The notes: generated from the letters alone by a model not told the origin. Shown: positions 18,401 through 27,932, numbered from the stretch's first letter. The stretch: DNA of 64,000 nt from Duganella sp. CF402 (GCF_900109645.1 NZ_FOBG01000005.1:1-64000), one strand, 5' to 3'. Numbers and translations: made by a program.

Positions 18401-21316
18401 CTATTCGAGCAGCAGGTGGTAGCCCTGGCGCAGCGCCTGCTGGATCGCTTCGCGGCGCGCCAGCGCGGCCGTGGCCAGTGCCGCGTGGTGCTGCGTGGCC
18501 AGCGTGGCCAGCGCCGCCAGCCGGGTGGCCAGCAATGCCTTGTAGCGTGCGTGGTCGGGCAGGTAGTGCTGGCGCGTGTGGGCCTCGTACAACAGGGTGA
18601 GCCGCTCCAGTGCCAGCTCCAGTTCGCTGTCGATGCCGGCTGGCGCGGTCTCGCCGGCCGGCGCGTAGTGCGACAGCGGCGCCGCGATGTAGGCGCAGTC
18701 GCGGCCGTTGAGGCTGGCCAGCAGGGTGGCGATGCCGGCCAGGCGGGTGTAGCGCTTGCCCTGGTAGTGGCCGAAGCCGGCGCCGAGGTCGTCGCGCCGC
18801 AGCAGCAGCGCGGCCGGCTCGCACAGGGCGCCGCCGGCGCCGTGCTCGTCGCTCAGCAGCAGCGCCGCCAGCGAGGCGCCGCCCAGCGCGGTGTCGCCCG
18901 GCAGCAGCGGTGCGCCCGCCAGCGGCGCGCCGTCGGCGTCGCAGGCCTGGCGCCAGCAGGCCACCAGGCCCAGCGCCGGATAGTCGTGGTAGTAGCGCAT
19001 CATGCGGCTGAGTTTGTCCGCGTCCAGCTGTTCGCCGGGCGGCGCCACCGCAATGTACTGGCCCAGCGCCAGCGCCAGGCTGTGGTCGAGGTTGTCGGCC
19101 GGCGCCAGCGCCGGTGCGCGGTGGTAGCGCAGCTGCGGCTGGCGCTTCAGCAGCGGCGCCAGACGGCGCCGGCAGGCGTCGTCGCCGCTGCTGTCGCTGA
19201 CGATGATTTCGAAGTGGCCATAGTCCTGCGCCAGCGCGCTGCGCACCGTCTGTTCCAGCGCGGCCGCTGCGGCGGCGCCGCTGGCGTGGTTGGCCACCAG
19301 CAGGCTGACCAGCGGCAGGCTGGCGTCGCGCTTGCCGCATGGCGCCGGCCCGTGCGCTGCTGCGCCGGTATCGACATCGACATCGGTATCGATACCGGCC
19401 TCGGCTGGGCTGCGGCGCGCCACCTGCCAGTACAGCTGCTCCAGTGCGCGCACCTGGGCCGGGGCATCGAACCAGGCCAGCTTGTCGCGCTTGCGCAACA
19501 GGCGATTGCGCAGCCGCGCCAGTTCCTTGGGCCGGGTTGCCAGCCGCACCGCGCGGTCTTCGTAGCTGCGCTCGCTGTGCGTGACCAGTTCCGGCAGGCC
19601 GGCCGCGTGCAGCAGGCTGCCGGCGCTGCGGCTGGCGTAGCTGCGGCCGGCGCGCGTGAGCACCGGCAGGCCGGCCCACAGCGCGTCGCTGGCGCCGATG
19701 GCGCCGCTGCGCGGCGCGGTGTCGAGGTAGAGGTCGGCCAGCTGGCAGCGCGCCTGCATCACGGCCGGCGTGGCCGGCGCGGCAAACACCAGCGCGGCGC
19801 TGGCGACGCCGTGGCGCAAGGCGGCCAGCCGCAGGTTGTCGCGCACCGGTTCGCTGTCGGCGCCCAGCCACAGCACGCTGCCGGGGCTGCGCTGCAGGAT
19901 GCGCATCCAGCTGCCGAACTGCTGCGGGGTGATCTGGTGCTGCGGGTGGAAGCAGCAAAACACCATGCCCTCGGGCGGCAGGCCGCAGGCGGCGCGCGTC
20001 AGGACGATGGCGGCCTCGGCCGGCTGGTCGAGGCGGGCGTTGAACTGGGCGCAGTGCGGCAGGTACAGCGGCTGTTCGGTGAAGTGCGGCGCCAGCGCCG
20101 GCGGCAGCACGAAGGCGTCCGCCAGCACGTGGTCGACGGCCGGCATGGCGCTGCTGGCCGGCAGGCCCGGCGCGGCGATCTGCACCGGCGCCGGGCGCAG
20201 CGCGACGATGCCGGGACGGCCGGCTTCATCCAGGCCGTGCAGGTCGATCAGGATGTCGATCTCATGCGCGCGCAGCGTTTGCGCCGCCTGCAGGTCGCCC
20301 ATGCCGGCCAGGTCGATGTGGTGGTCGAGGCCGGCCAGCGCGGCCGGCGCCAGCGCACTGGCGGCGGCAGTGCTGGCCGGCGCATCGGGCGGTGGCGGGC
20401 TGGACCAGCTGAAGCCGTAGACTTCGAAGCGCTCGCGGTCGTGCAGGCGATACAGGCCGGCCGCCAGCCGCGCCGCGCCATCGGCGCCGAAGTCGGCGCA
20501 CAGGTAGCCGAGGCGCAGGCGGTGGTGGGCGTAGCCGTGCGGCCCGGCCAGCGGCGCGGCCGGCGCGGCGGCCTGGTTGATGCTGTGGCGGCGCGCGGCC
20601 GCCAGGTGCAGCGCCGGGTCGTCGCTGCTGTCGAGCGCGGTGGCCGGCGAGGCGGCCTCGGCCAGGTCGGCCTCGCGCAGTCCGGGCAGCGGCGCGTACA
20701 CCGGCCAGGCGCATTGCTGCTGGCGCAGTTGCAGCCACTGGGCGATCACGGCCGGCTGGCGCGGATCGAGCAGCAGGCTGCGCGCCAGCGCTTCCTCCGC
20801 TTCGCCGTACAGGCGGCGCGCGGCGGCCAGGCGGCCAAGGTGATTGAGCGCCTGTAGCTGCTGCGGCCGGCTGGCCGGCAGTTCCGGATCGATTTGCGCC
20901 AGCGCCGCGCGCCACGTGGCCAGCGCCGCTTCCGGCTGTTGCAGGCGTTCCTGCAAAGCGCCCAGCGCCAGGCGGGCGTCGAGGAAATCGGGCTTGATGG
21001 CCAGCGCCGCGCGCAGCGACGGTTCGGCTTCGCGCTGGTCGCCGTTCTGCATTTGCAGCACCGCCAGGTTGTACCAGCCGGCGTACAGCAGCGGGGTGTC
21101 GGTGCAGCGCAGCCACAGGTGGTACAGCTCGGCGGCGCGGGCGGCGTCGCCGGCCTGGCCCAGCAGTCCGGCCAGACCGAACAGTTCGACGATCGGCAGT
21201 TCGCCCTGCCGCGCCAGCGCGAACGCCAGCGAACTGGCGCGCGCCAGCTCGTTGGCGGCCAGGGCGCGGTTCAGTTCCTGCAGGGGCGATGGTTCGCTGG
21301 GGACGCTGTGGCTCAT
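18401..21316 (-). CDS. TPR + SPINDLY/OGT-like (GT41) + GT2 fusion protein, altered active site
   Basis: The 971-residue protein has three parts: TPR-like helices (about 10-220), a GT41-like region starting near HGYAHHRLRLGYLCADF (about 259-610) and a C-terminal GT2-like region from PLVSLLVANHASG (about 669-870), ending in a helical tail. Compared with the paralogue at 24640 and with family OGTs, the His after the ADF/SSDF motif is Asp (DFGAD) and the conserved G-T-T near the UDP site reads A-I-G (SGAIGASDALWAGLP). Glycosyltransferase activity of the GT41 part is therefore doubtful. I start at the ATG of MSHSVPSEPS; an ATG 11 codons upstream is less likely. Confidence 0.82.
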   Translation of the reverse strand: MSHSVPSEPSPLQELNRALAANELARASSLAFALARQGELPIVELFGLAGLLGQAGDAARAAELYHLWLRCTDTPLLYAGWYNLAVLQMQNGDQREAEPSLRAALAIKPDFLDARLALGALQERLQQPEAALATWRAALAQIDPELPASRPQQLQALNHLGRLAAARRLYGEAEEALARSLLLDPRQPAVIAQWLQLRQQQCAWPVYAPLPGLREADLAEAASPATALDSSDDPALHLAAARRHSINQAAAPAAPLAGPHGYAHHRLRLGYLCADFGADGAARLAAGLYRLHDRERFEVYGFSWSSPPPPDAPASTAAASALAPAALAGLDHHIDLAGMGDLQAAQTLRAHEIDILIDLHGLDEAGRPGIVALRPAPVQIAAPGLPASSAMPAVDHVLADAFVLPPALAPHFTEQPLYLPHCAQFNARLDQPAEAAIVLTRAACGLPPEGMVFCCFHPQHQITPQQFGSWMRILQRSPGSVLWLGADSEPVRDNLRLAALRHGVASAALVFAAPATPAVMQARCQLADLYLDTAPRSGAIGASDALWAGLPVLTRAGRSYASRSAGSLLHAAGLPELVTHSERSYEDRAVRLATRPKELARLRNRLLRKRDKLAWFDAPAQVRALEQLYWQVARRSPAEAGIDTDVDVDTGAAAHGPAPCGKRDASLPLVSLLVANHASGAAAAAALEQTVRSALAQDYGHFEIIVSDSSGDDACRRRLAPLLKRQPQLRYHRAPALAPADNLDHSLALALGQYIAVAPPGEQLDADKLSRMMRYYHDYPALGLVACWRQACDADGAPLAGAPLLPGDTALGGASLAALLLSDEHGAGGALCEPAALLLRRDDLGAGFGHYQGKRYTRLAGIATLLASLNGRDCAYIAAPLSHYAPAGETAPAGIDSELELALERLTLLYEAHTRQHYLPDHARYKALLATRLAALATLATQHHAALATAALARREAIQQALRQGYHLLLE

Positions 21317-21355
21317 GGGTATATTGTGGGCGCATTTCGCGCCCGGCACAACCGC

Positions 21356-22318
21356 CTAGAACAGGCCGTGGGCGGCAACGAAATCATGCCAGGCGGCCAG
21401 GAACGGCGCGTCGGCGCCCGGTGCGCCGGCCATCAGGGCCGGCAGCACCGCGCGGATCGCCGCCGTGTCGGCCTCGTCGCGGTAGTGCCACAGCACATTG
21501 CTGCCCACCGCGTTGAAGCAGTACTGCGCCTGTTCCTCATTGATCAGGCCGCGCCGCAGGCCGATCAGCGCCAAGCCGAGGTAGCTCATGATGGCGCACT
21601 TCATGGCGCCCGAGGTGCTGACGGCCGAGTTCTGGTTGGCGCTCTGGCGGAAGAAGCCCAGATGCTCGTTGATGAAGCACAGCGGATGGGCATGCGCGCC
21701 GCAGATGAAGGCGCCCAGATCCTCCAGTCCGCTGATGGCGATGCCGTCCACCTCGCGCTTGACGATCACCTCGGCCACGTCGGCCCGCATCACGGTGTTG
21801 GACACCTCGCCCAGCCAGTTGGCGGCGCGGCCGACGGTGCTGACGAACAGCGCGTTGGCGTCCAGCGAAATCAGGCGCTGCGGATGGTTGTCCACCGCTT
21901 CCGGCAGGTTCAGGCTGTGGCGCACCGGCTGGCCGGTCTCGTTGGCGTACCAGCGGCGGCTGATGGTGGAGCTGAAATGGCCCGACATATGGGCCTGGCG
22001 GTGGCGCGCGTAGAAGTGCGGGTAGATGATGTCGTCGTCGCACAGGATGTGCAGCAGCTCGGTCTGGCCGTCCCAGGCCTGGATGCAGTGCGCCCAGTTG
22101 GCGTGGGCGCCACGGCGCGGGCCGACGATGGTGCTGACGTTCAAATGCGCGATCACCGACTTGACCGGCTCCGATTCGAGGATGGCGATGAAGCTCTGGT
22201 CCGGGCTGTCGTCGGAGAAAATGATGCGTTCGGGCGCTTCGGTCTGCTGTGCCAGCGCGGCCAGCAGTTCCATCAGGTACTTGGGTTTATACGCGGGGAT
22301 GACCGTGGTAATTTTCAT
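21356..22318 (-). CDS. GT2-family glycosyltransferase
   Basis: The 320-residue GT-A enzyme opens with ITTVIPAYKPKYL and has IIFSDDSPDQ and a clear metal site ILCDDDIIYP (about residue 100). It resembles sugar transferases of polysaccharide clusters. It sits between the large GT41-GT2 protein and the acyltransferase, in the same direction, and likely adds one sugar to the shared glycan. Donor and acceptor cannot be read from sequence. Confidence 0.88.
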   Translation of the reverse strand: MKITTVIPAYKPKYLMELLAALAQQTEAPERIIFSDDSPDQSFIAILESEPVKSVIAHLNVSTIVGPRRGAHANWAHCIQAWDGQTELLHILCDDDIIYPHFYARHRQAHMSGHFSSTISRRWYANETGQPVRHSLNLPEAVDNHPQRLISLDANALFVSTVGRAANWLGEVSNTVMRADVAEVIVKREVDGIAISGLEDLGAFICGAHAHPLCFINEHLGFFRQSANQNSAVSTSGAMKCAIMSYLGLALIGLRRGLINEEQAQYCFNAVGSNVLWHYRDEADTAAIRAVLPALMAGAPGADAPFLAAWHDFVAAHGLF

Positions 22319-22336
22319 CGGGGCAGTGCCATAGGG

Positions 22337-23071
22337 TTAAGGGGTGTCCCAGCCGGCCACCACGTCGGCCGGATAGCCGCGGTGGAAGTGGCGGGTCCAC
22401 GGATAGGCCGGCTGGTCGCTGCCGTCCTTGAGGCGGATCTTGCTGGCGTCGCACAGGTAGCGCGCCGGGTTGCCGGCCACCACGGTGTGCGGTTCGACGT
22501 CGCGGTGCACCTTGCTGTGGGCCGCCACCAGCGCCCGTTCGCCGACGGTCACGCCGGGCAGGATCACCGACATGGCGGCAATCGCCGCGTAGTCGCCGAT
22601 GGTGGCGCCGAGCAGCAGATTGCTGGGCGGATGCGGGTCGTTGGTCAGCACCACGTAGGGCAGCAGCCAGACGAAATTGCCGACCCTGGAGGCCTTGCCG
22701 ATGAACACGTTCGACTGGCAGCGCACATAGTCGCCGATCTCGCAGTCGCCCTGGATATCGTTCATGGTGCCGATCTGGAACGCCACGCCGGCCACGGTTT
22801 TCTCGCGCACCACCACCCGGTGGCCGGTGACCAGCTTGTCGCCGAAGCGCGAGCCTTCATAAAACACCGAGTGCGAGCGGATGCGCGCGCCGGCGCCGAT
22901 CACCAGCGGCAGGCCGTCGGCCAGCGGGGTCGGGTAGCCGATTTCGCAATAGCCGTCGATCGCCGCGTTGTCGCCGATCTCGACGTTGTCATGGATGATG
23001 GTGAACGGGCCGACGCTGACGTTGGCGCCCAGCCGCGCGTGCGGCGAGACGATGGCGCTGGGATGGATCAT
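22337..23071 (-). CDS. Left-handed beta-helix N-acyltransferase (FdtC/QdtC-like)
   Basis: The 244-residue protein is built of hexapeptide repeats from its first residues (IHPSAIVSPHARLGANVSVG onward), the signature of left-handed beta-helix acyltransferases. It lies just downstream of an aminotransferase and a sugar 3,4-ketoisomerase, the usual trio for a dTDP-3-acylamino-3,6-dideoxyhexose, so acetyl-CoA-dependent acylation of the 3-amino group is the natural role. The C-terminal tail (after NPARYLCDASK) may position the substrate. Sequence alone does not settle Fuc3NAc against Qui3NAc. Confidence 0.83.
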   Translation of the reverse strand: MIHPSAIVSPHARLGANVSVGPFTIIHDNVEIGDNAAIDGYCEIGYPTPLADGLPLVIGAGARIRSHSVFYEGSRFGDKLVTGHRVVVREKTVAGVAFQIGTMNDIQGDCEIGDYVRCQSNVFIGKASRVGNFVWLLPYVVLTNDPHPPSNLLLGATIGDYAAIAAMSVILPGVTVGERALVAAHSKVHRDVEPHTVVAGNPARYLCDASKIRLKDGSDQPAYPWTRHFHRGYPADVVAGWDTP

Positions 23072-23081
23072 GATGACTGCC

Positions 23082-24188
23082 TCAGGCGCCGCAGAACTGG
23101 CGCACCGCCGCCGCCACTTGCAGCGCGTCGGCGTCGCTCATGGTCGGCCCCATCGGCAGGCTCAGCACTTCGCGGTGGATGGCTTCGGCCAGCGGGAAGG
23201 CGCCTTGTTGGTAGCCCAGGCCGGCGTACGCCGGTTGCAGGTGCGGCGGCACCGGGTAGTGCACGATGGTGCCGATGCCCTGCTCGGCCAGCGCCTTGGC
23301 CAGCTCGTCGCGGCGGGCGTGGCGGATCACATACACGTGCCAGACCGGCTCGGCCCAGGCCGGCACCAGCGGCAGCGCCAGGCCCGGCACGCCGGCCAGC
23401 TCGCGCGTGTAAATGGCGGCGATGGCGCGGCGGCGGGCGTTGTCGGCGTCCAGCTTGGGCAGCTTGACGTTCAGCACCGCCGATTGCACCTCGTCCAGGC
23501 GCGAGTTATAGCCCGGCACCTCGTTGTAGTACTTGACCTTGGAACCGTAGTTGCGCAGCGTGCGGATGCGTTCGGCCAGCGCGGCGTCGTTGGTGGTGAC
23601 GGCGCCGCCGTCGCCCAGCGCGCCCAGGTTCTTGCCCGGGTAGAAGCTGAACGCGGCAGCGTCGCCCAGCTGGCCGGCCACGCCGCCACGGTAGCGCGCG
23701 CCGTGCGCCTGGGCCGCATCCTCGATCAGCTTGAGGCCGTGCCTGGCGGCCAGCGCCTTGAGCGGGTCCATGTCGGCGGTCTGGCCGTACAGGTGCACCA
23801 CCAGGATGGCCTTGGTGCGCGCCGTGATCGCTGCTTCGACGCGGGCCGGATCGATGTTGAAGCTGTCCGGCGCCGGTTCCACCGGGATCGGCGTGGCGCC
23901 GCAGTCGCTGACCGCCAGCCAGGTGGCGATGAAGGTATTGGACGGCACGATCACCTCGTCGCCGGGGCCGATGCCGTAGGCTTTGAGGATCATGAAGATG
24001 GCATCCAGGCCGTTGGCCACGCCGATCGCGTGCTGGCTGTTGCAGTAGGCGGCGAAGTTGGCCTCGAAGGCGGCGGTTTCCGCGCCCAGGATGTACCAGC
24101 CGGAGTGCAGCACGCGCTTGAAGGCGGCCTCCAGCTCGTCGGCTTGCGACAGGTTGATGGCTTTCAGGTCGAGGAAGGGGACGCTCAT
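23082..24188 (-). CDS. DegT/DnrJ/EryC1/StrS-family sugar aminotransferase (FdtB/QdtB-like)
   Basis: The 368-residue PLP enzyme transfers an amino group to a keto-sugar nucleotide. The PLP lysine lies in SFYPGKNLGALGDGG (about residue 185), with IEDAAQAHGARY before it and GYNSRLDEVQSAVL after it, all family hallmarks. It lies between the predicted ketoisomerase (upstream) and acyltransferase (downstream). Together they fit C3 amination of a dTDP-3-keto-6-deoxyhexose. No dTDP-glucose-forming rmlA or rmlB is in this window, so the precursor must come from elsewhere. Confidence 0.92.
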   Translation of the reverse strand: MSVPFLDLKAINLSQADELEAAFKRVLHSGWYILGAETAAFEANFAAYCNSQHAIGVANGLDAIFMILKAYGIGPGDEVIVPSNTFIATWLAVSDCGATPIPVEPAPDSFNIDPARVEAAITARTKAILVVHLYGQTADMDPLKALAARHGLKLIEDAAQAHGARYRGGVAGQLGDAAAFSFYPGKNLGALGDGGAVTTNDAALAERIRTLRNYGSKVKYYNEVPGYNSRLDEVQSAVLNVKLPKLDADNARRRAIAAIYTRELAGVPGLALPLVPAWAEPVWHVYVIRHARRDELAKALAEQGIGTIVHYPVPPHLQPAYAGLGYQQGAFPLAEAIHREVLSLPMGPTMSDADALQVAAAVRQFCGA

Positions 24189-24206
24189 GGGGACTCGCTA
24201 AAGTGG

Positions 24207-24620
24207 TTATTTTCGATGCTGGTGGGCGGCGGCCACGAACTCGTCGTAGTCGTGGTAGTAGTCGCCCGGATCGTACTTGGTCGAGGCCAGCACCAGGCAC
24301 ACGCCGCCGGAGGAGAAGTTTTCGACCTCGCGCCACATCATGCCCGGCACGTACAGGCCGTAGTAGGAACGGTTGAGCTGGAATTTCTTGCGCTGGTAGC
24401 CGTCGTCGACGATCACGTCAAAGCTGCCCGACATGGCGATGAACAGCTGCTGCAGCTCGATGTGGCCGTGGCCGGCGCGCGAGGAGCCGCCCGGCACGTC
24501 GTACAGGTAGTAGACGCGGGCAATGTCGAACGGCACGTGCACGCCGCCCTCGATCACCGACAGGTTGCCGCGCGGGTCGTGGTGCTTGGGCAGGTCAATC
24601 AAGCGGCATTGGTCCATCAT
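24207..24620 (-). CDS. Sugar 3,4-ketoisomerase (FdtA/QdtA/WxcM-like cupin)
   Basis: The 137-residue cupin protein matches the FdtA family in length and motifs: DPRGNLSVIEGG at the start, ARVYYLYDVP, a His pair in RAGHGHIELQQ (the family often has HAH here), G-S-F-D-V-I-V-D-D-G, and VPGMMWREVENFS. The enzyme moves the keto group of dTDP-4-keto-6-deoxyglucose from C4 to C3. I prefer the ATG at 24620, 10 bases after GAGGAG; a GTG at 24629 is too close to that site. It directly precedes the aminotransferase. Confidence 0.87.
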   Translation of the reverse strand: MMDQCRLIDLPKHHDPRGNLSVIEGGVHVPFDIARVYYLYDVPGGSSRAGHGHIELQQLFIAMSGSFDVIVDDGYQRKKFQLNRSYYGLYVPGMMWREVENFSSGGVCLVLASTKYDPGDYYHDYDEFVAAAHQHRK

Positions 24621-24639
24621 GATGCGCACACTCCTCGGA

Positions 24640-27600
24640 TTAGGCGGCCACGGCCGTCACGATGTATTGCCACGGCAGCGCATCCTCGACCGCCACCACC
24701 GGATCGACGCCGCTGGCGCCGGCCATCAGGCGGATCGCCGGCAGGTATTTTTCGCGCGCCGGTTCGTCGGTGATGCGGGCGCTGCCGCCGCTGATCTGGA
24801 AGCCGGCCTGCTGCAGCAATTCCAGCACGGCGCCGCGGGTGAACACGCGCTTGCGCGCCTTGTCGAGCGCGCCGCCGTAGCGCAGGTCGCCCACGTTCAG
24901 GCGCGCCTGGATGCTCCAGTGCTGGAAGTTGTGGATGGTGAGCACCAGCTTGCCGCCGGGCGCGATGCTGGTGCGGATCTTGCGCAGCAGCGACCACGGA
25001 TCGTCCATCTGTTCCAGCGCCTCGTCCAGCACCCAGCAGTCGGCCCCGCGCACGTGGTCCCACAGGTCCGGGGCGCCGTGCTCGATGTCGGCGTTGAACA
25101 CGAAGTCGCAGTGGGCGCGGGCGGCCTGGGCCGGCGCCGGCGCGGCCTCGATGCCGGTGTAGTTGACGATCGCGTTGCGCGCCTTGTAGGCCTTGGCGAA
25201 CGCGCCGTCGCGGCAGTGCACCTCGACGATCTTGCGCGCCTCCAGCGGCACGAATTGCAGCAGGTCGGTGTTGACGGTGCTGGTGGCGCTGGGCAGGTCG
25301 TAGTGGTAGCCGCCGGTGCGGATCACCGTGCCCTGCCAGTCGTGCTTGATGTAATTGCGTTTCGGCGGCTTGGGCGCGAAATCTTCCTTCACCCAGTCGA
25401 GGCTGTCGATCAGCTCATGCTGGCCGGCCTGGTGGATGGCCAGCATGGCGGCGATCAGCGGCGCGCCATGCTTGATCGGCATCGGCCACTGGCGCACCAC
25501 CTCGATATTGGTCAGCATGCAGGCCGGGTGCAGGTAGCGCACATGGCCGTCGGCGCGGTCGTAGCCGGCCTCGTTGACCGGCTGGATGCTGCCGACCCCG
25601 TACATGCCCGGACGCAGCGCGCTGTGCAGCGACTCCAGGAAGCCGCCCTTGATGATCTCGACGTCGGAATCGAGGAACAGCACCTCGCCCGACAGCCCCA
25701 GGTGGTTGATCGCCCATGCCAGGCCGGGGCCGTGGTGGATGTTGTAGCCGAACGGGATGAACTCGACGTTGTCGTGGCGGTCGGTGATGGCGCGGATCTG
25801 CTCGGCCACGTCCGGATTGGAACCGTCGATCACGTACACGCGGTTGCTGTAGAACTGGCGGAAGGTGCGCAGCAGCGCCTCGATCAGGTCGGGCGAATTG
25901 TAGGACACCGTGACCACCGGGATCTGGTCGATGCGCACCGGCTCGGCCGGCACTTGTTCCGACGGATGCACCGCATGCGCCGGCGCGGCCAGGCGCGGCG
26001 CGGCCGGCTTGGCCACTTGCTGCAGCACGGTTTCCAGGTTGCGCACGAAGCGCGGGCTGTCGAACAGGGCGCAGGTCAGGCGGTTGGCCACCAGCTGGCG
26101 CTTCATGGCGGCAATGCGGTGCGGCTCGTTGGCCAGTGCCACAGCTTTTTCTTCGTAGTCGGCGAAGTTGTAGGTGATCAGCTGCGGCAGGTCGACCGCG
26201 CGCAGCAGGCTGCCGGCCATGCGCGAGGAGAAGGTCTGGCCGGCGCAGGTCAGCAGCGGCAGGCCGGCCCACAAGGCATCGCTGGCGGTGGTGCCGGCGT
26301 TGAACGGGTAGGTGTCGAGGAACAGGTCGGCCAGCTGGTAGCGCGCCAGGTATTCGGCCGGCACGGCGCGGGTGTTGAAGATCAGGCGCTTGCGGTCGAT
26401 GCCGGCCTGCTCGGCGTGGCGCCACAGGTTTTCGCGCACTTCCGGATAGTCGGCCACCAGCCACAGCACGCTGTTGGGCACGCGGCGCAGGATGTTCATC
26501 CAGACTTCAAACAGCTCCGGCGTGAACTTGAAGTTGTTGTTGAACGAGCAGAACACGAAGGCGTCTTCCGGCAGGTTGACGCTGGCGCGGCTGGGCTTGG
26601 GCGCGATGGCGCGCTGGCGGTCGTTGATCTGGAAGCAGTCCGGCAGGTACAGCGGCTTCTCGGTGAAGTGCTCGGCCATGTCCGGGGTGATCAGGAACTC
26701 GTCGGCCAGCACATAGTCGATGCCGGGCAGCGCGGTGCTGCCCGGGAAGCCGAGATAGGTCAGCTGCACCGGCGCCGGACGGTAGGCCAGGATGTTGGGG
26801 CGCGCGCCCAGGGTCAGGCCGTGCAGGTCGACCAGGATGTCGATTTCGTGGGCGCGGATGGTGCGCGCCGCCTGCTCGTCGCTCATGGCGTCGATGCGGA
26901 TGTAGTGGTCCATCGCCTTGACCACGCGGGCGCGGATCGGCGACCCGTCCTCGCGGCTCCAGCTGAAGGCATAGACTTCGAATTTATTGCGGTCGTGCAG
27001 CTCGTACAGCTCGGCGGTCAGGATCGACACCGCGTGCGAGCAAAAGTCCGACGACAGGTAGCCGATGCGCAGGCGCTGGTGGCCGTAGCCGTGGGCGCCG
27101 GTCAGCGGCGCCACGGCGGCGTTGACCTTTTCGTTGACGAAGCGGCGCGCGGCGGCCAGCTGCTGGGCCGGGTCGGCCGAGGCGCTCAACATGGCCAGCG
27201 CCGAGGTGCCTTCCATCATGGTGGCCAGCGAAATGTGTTCGAGGCCGCTGTACACCGGCCACTCGCACTGCTTCTGGCGCAGGTGCACCCAGTGCGTCAT
27301 GACATGGGCCTGCTGCGGATCGACGCGCAGGCTGCGCGCCAGCATGGCTTCGGCTTCCGGGTAGCGCTTGCGGATTTCCAGCAGGCGGCCCAGGTTGTTC
27401 AGGGTCTGCACGTGCAGCGTCGGGTTGGTCTTGATGTCGGGCTGGATCTCGGGGCCGAGGATGCTCTCCCACATGGCCAGCGCCTCGTCCGGGCGGCCGC
27501 CGCGTTCGAGCAGGGTGCCGAGGTTCAGGCGGGCTTCGACGAAATGCGGATTGAGCGCGATGGCCTGGCGCAGCACTTGCTCGGCGCCGGCGTCGTCGCC

Positions 27601-27840
27601 CGATTGCGACAGCACCACGGCCAGGTTGAAGCAGGCCGCGTAGGCCAGCGGCGTCGGCGTGTGGGCAATCCACGCGCGGTACAGGGCGATGGCGGCAGGC
27701 AACTGGCCCGACTGCTGGAGCACGCCGGCGGCGCTGAACAGGTCGCCGATGCTCAGGGCGCCCTGCACGGCCAGCGCCATGACAGTGCCCAGCGGGCTGT
27801 TATCGACGGGGGAGGTTGCTGCAGGTGCTTGTACGGTCAT
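24640..27840 (-). CDS. TPR + SPINDLY/OGT-like GT41 + GT2 + methyltransferase fusion
   Basis: The 1066-residue protein combines four units. TPR-like helices span about 30-240. A GT41 (O-GlcNAc transferase/SPINDLY-type) domain runs from HGYGHQRLRIGYLSSDF (about 250) to 610 and keeps the His after the SSDF motif and the NAGTTASDALWAGLP donor-site segment. A GT2 domain begins at VVTVSYNSPDLIEAL (about 637) with a LDSDVE metal site. A C-terminal SAM-methyltransferase-like unit starts near KIVEVHCRDGAF (about 870). GT41 enzymes glycosylate Ser/Thr of proteins in the cytoplasm. The neighbouring Ser/Thr-rich giant protein (start 40533) is the obvious candidate acceptor, though this is inference. Confidence 0.87.
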   Translation of the reverse strand: MTVQAPAATSPVDNSPLGTVMALAVQGALSIGDLFSAAGVLQQSGQLPAAIALYRAWIAHTPTPLAYAACFNLAVVLSQSGDDAGAEQVLRQAIALNPHFVEARLNLGTLLERGGRPDEALAMWESILGPEIQPDIKTNPTLHVQTLNNLGRLLEIRKRYPEAEAMLARSLRVDPQQAHVMTHWVHLRQKQCEWPVYSGLEHISLATMMEGTSALAMLSASADPAQQLAAARRFVNEKVNAAVAPLTGAHGYGHQRLRIGYLSSDFCSHAVSILTAELYELHDRNKFEVYAFSWSREDGSPIRARVVKAMDHYIRIDAMSDEQAARTIRAHEIDILVDLHGLTLGARPNILAYRPAPVQLTYLGFPGSTALPGIDYVLADEFLITPDMAEHFTEKPLYLPDCFQINDRQRAIAPKPSRASVNLPEDAFVFCSFNNNFKFTPELFEVWMNILRRVPNSVLWLVADYPEVRENLWRHAEQAGIDRKRLIFNTRAVPAEYLARYQLADLFLDTYPFNAGTTASDALWAGLPLLTCAGQTFSSRMAGSLLRAVDLPQLITYNFADYEEKAVALANEPHRIAAMKRQLVANRLTCALFDSPRFVRNLETVLQQVAKPAAPRLAAPAHAVHPSEQVPAEPVRIDQIPVVTVSYNSPDLIEALLRTFRQFYSNRVYVIDGSNPDVAEQIRAITDRHDNVEFIPFGYNIHHGPGLAWAINHLGLSGEVLFLDSDVEIIKGGFLESLHSALRPGMYGVGSIQPVNEAGYDRADGHVRYLHPACMLTNIEVVRQWPMPIKHGAPLIAAMLAIHQAGQHELIDSLDWVKEDFAPKPPKRNYIKHDWQGTVIRTGGYHYDLPSATSTVNTDLLQFVPLEARKIVEVHCRDGAFAKAYKARNAIVNYTGIEAAPAPAQAARAHCDFVFNADIEHGAPDLWDHVRGADCWVLDEALEQMDDPWSLLRKIRTSIAPGGKLVLTIHNFQHWSIQARLNVGDLRYGGALDKARKRVFTRGAVLELLQQAGFQISGGSARITDEPAREKYLPAIRLMAGASGVDPVVAVEDALPWQYIVTAVAA

Positions 27841-27932
27841 AGCCAGGATGGGGAGTGCACAAAGATAAGCCCTATCATACCTTCTGTCGCTGGGTACGGG
27901 GCAACTTTTGGCTCTGGAGCAAGACCGTAAAT

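Noticed and set aside
18374..27930. Long plus-strand frames opposite the GT41 genes (18374-20857, 20894-23467, 24523-27930)
   Set aside because: These are high-GC shadow frames, rich in Arg/Gln/His/Ala with no motifs, overlapping well-supported minus-strand genes.
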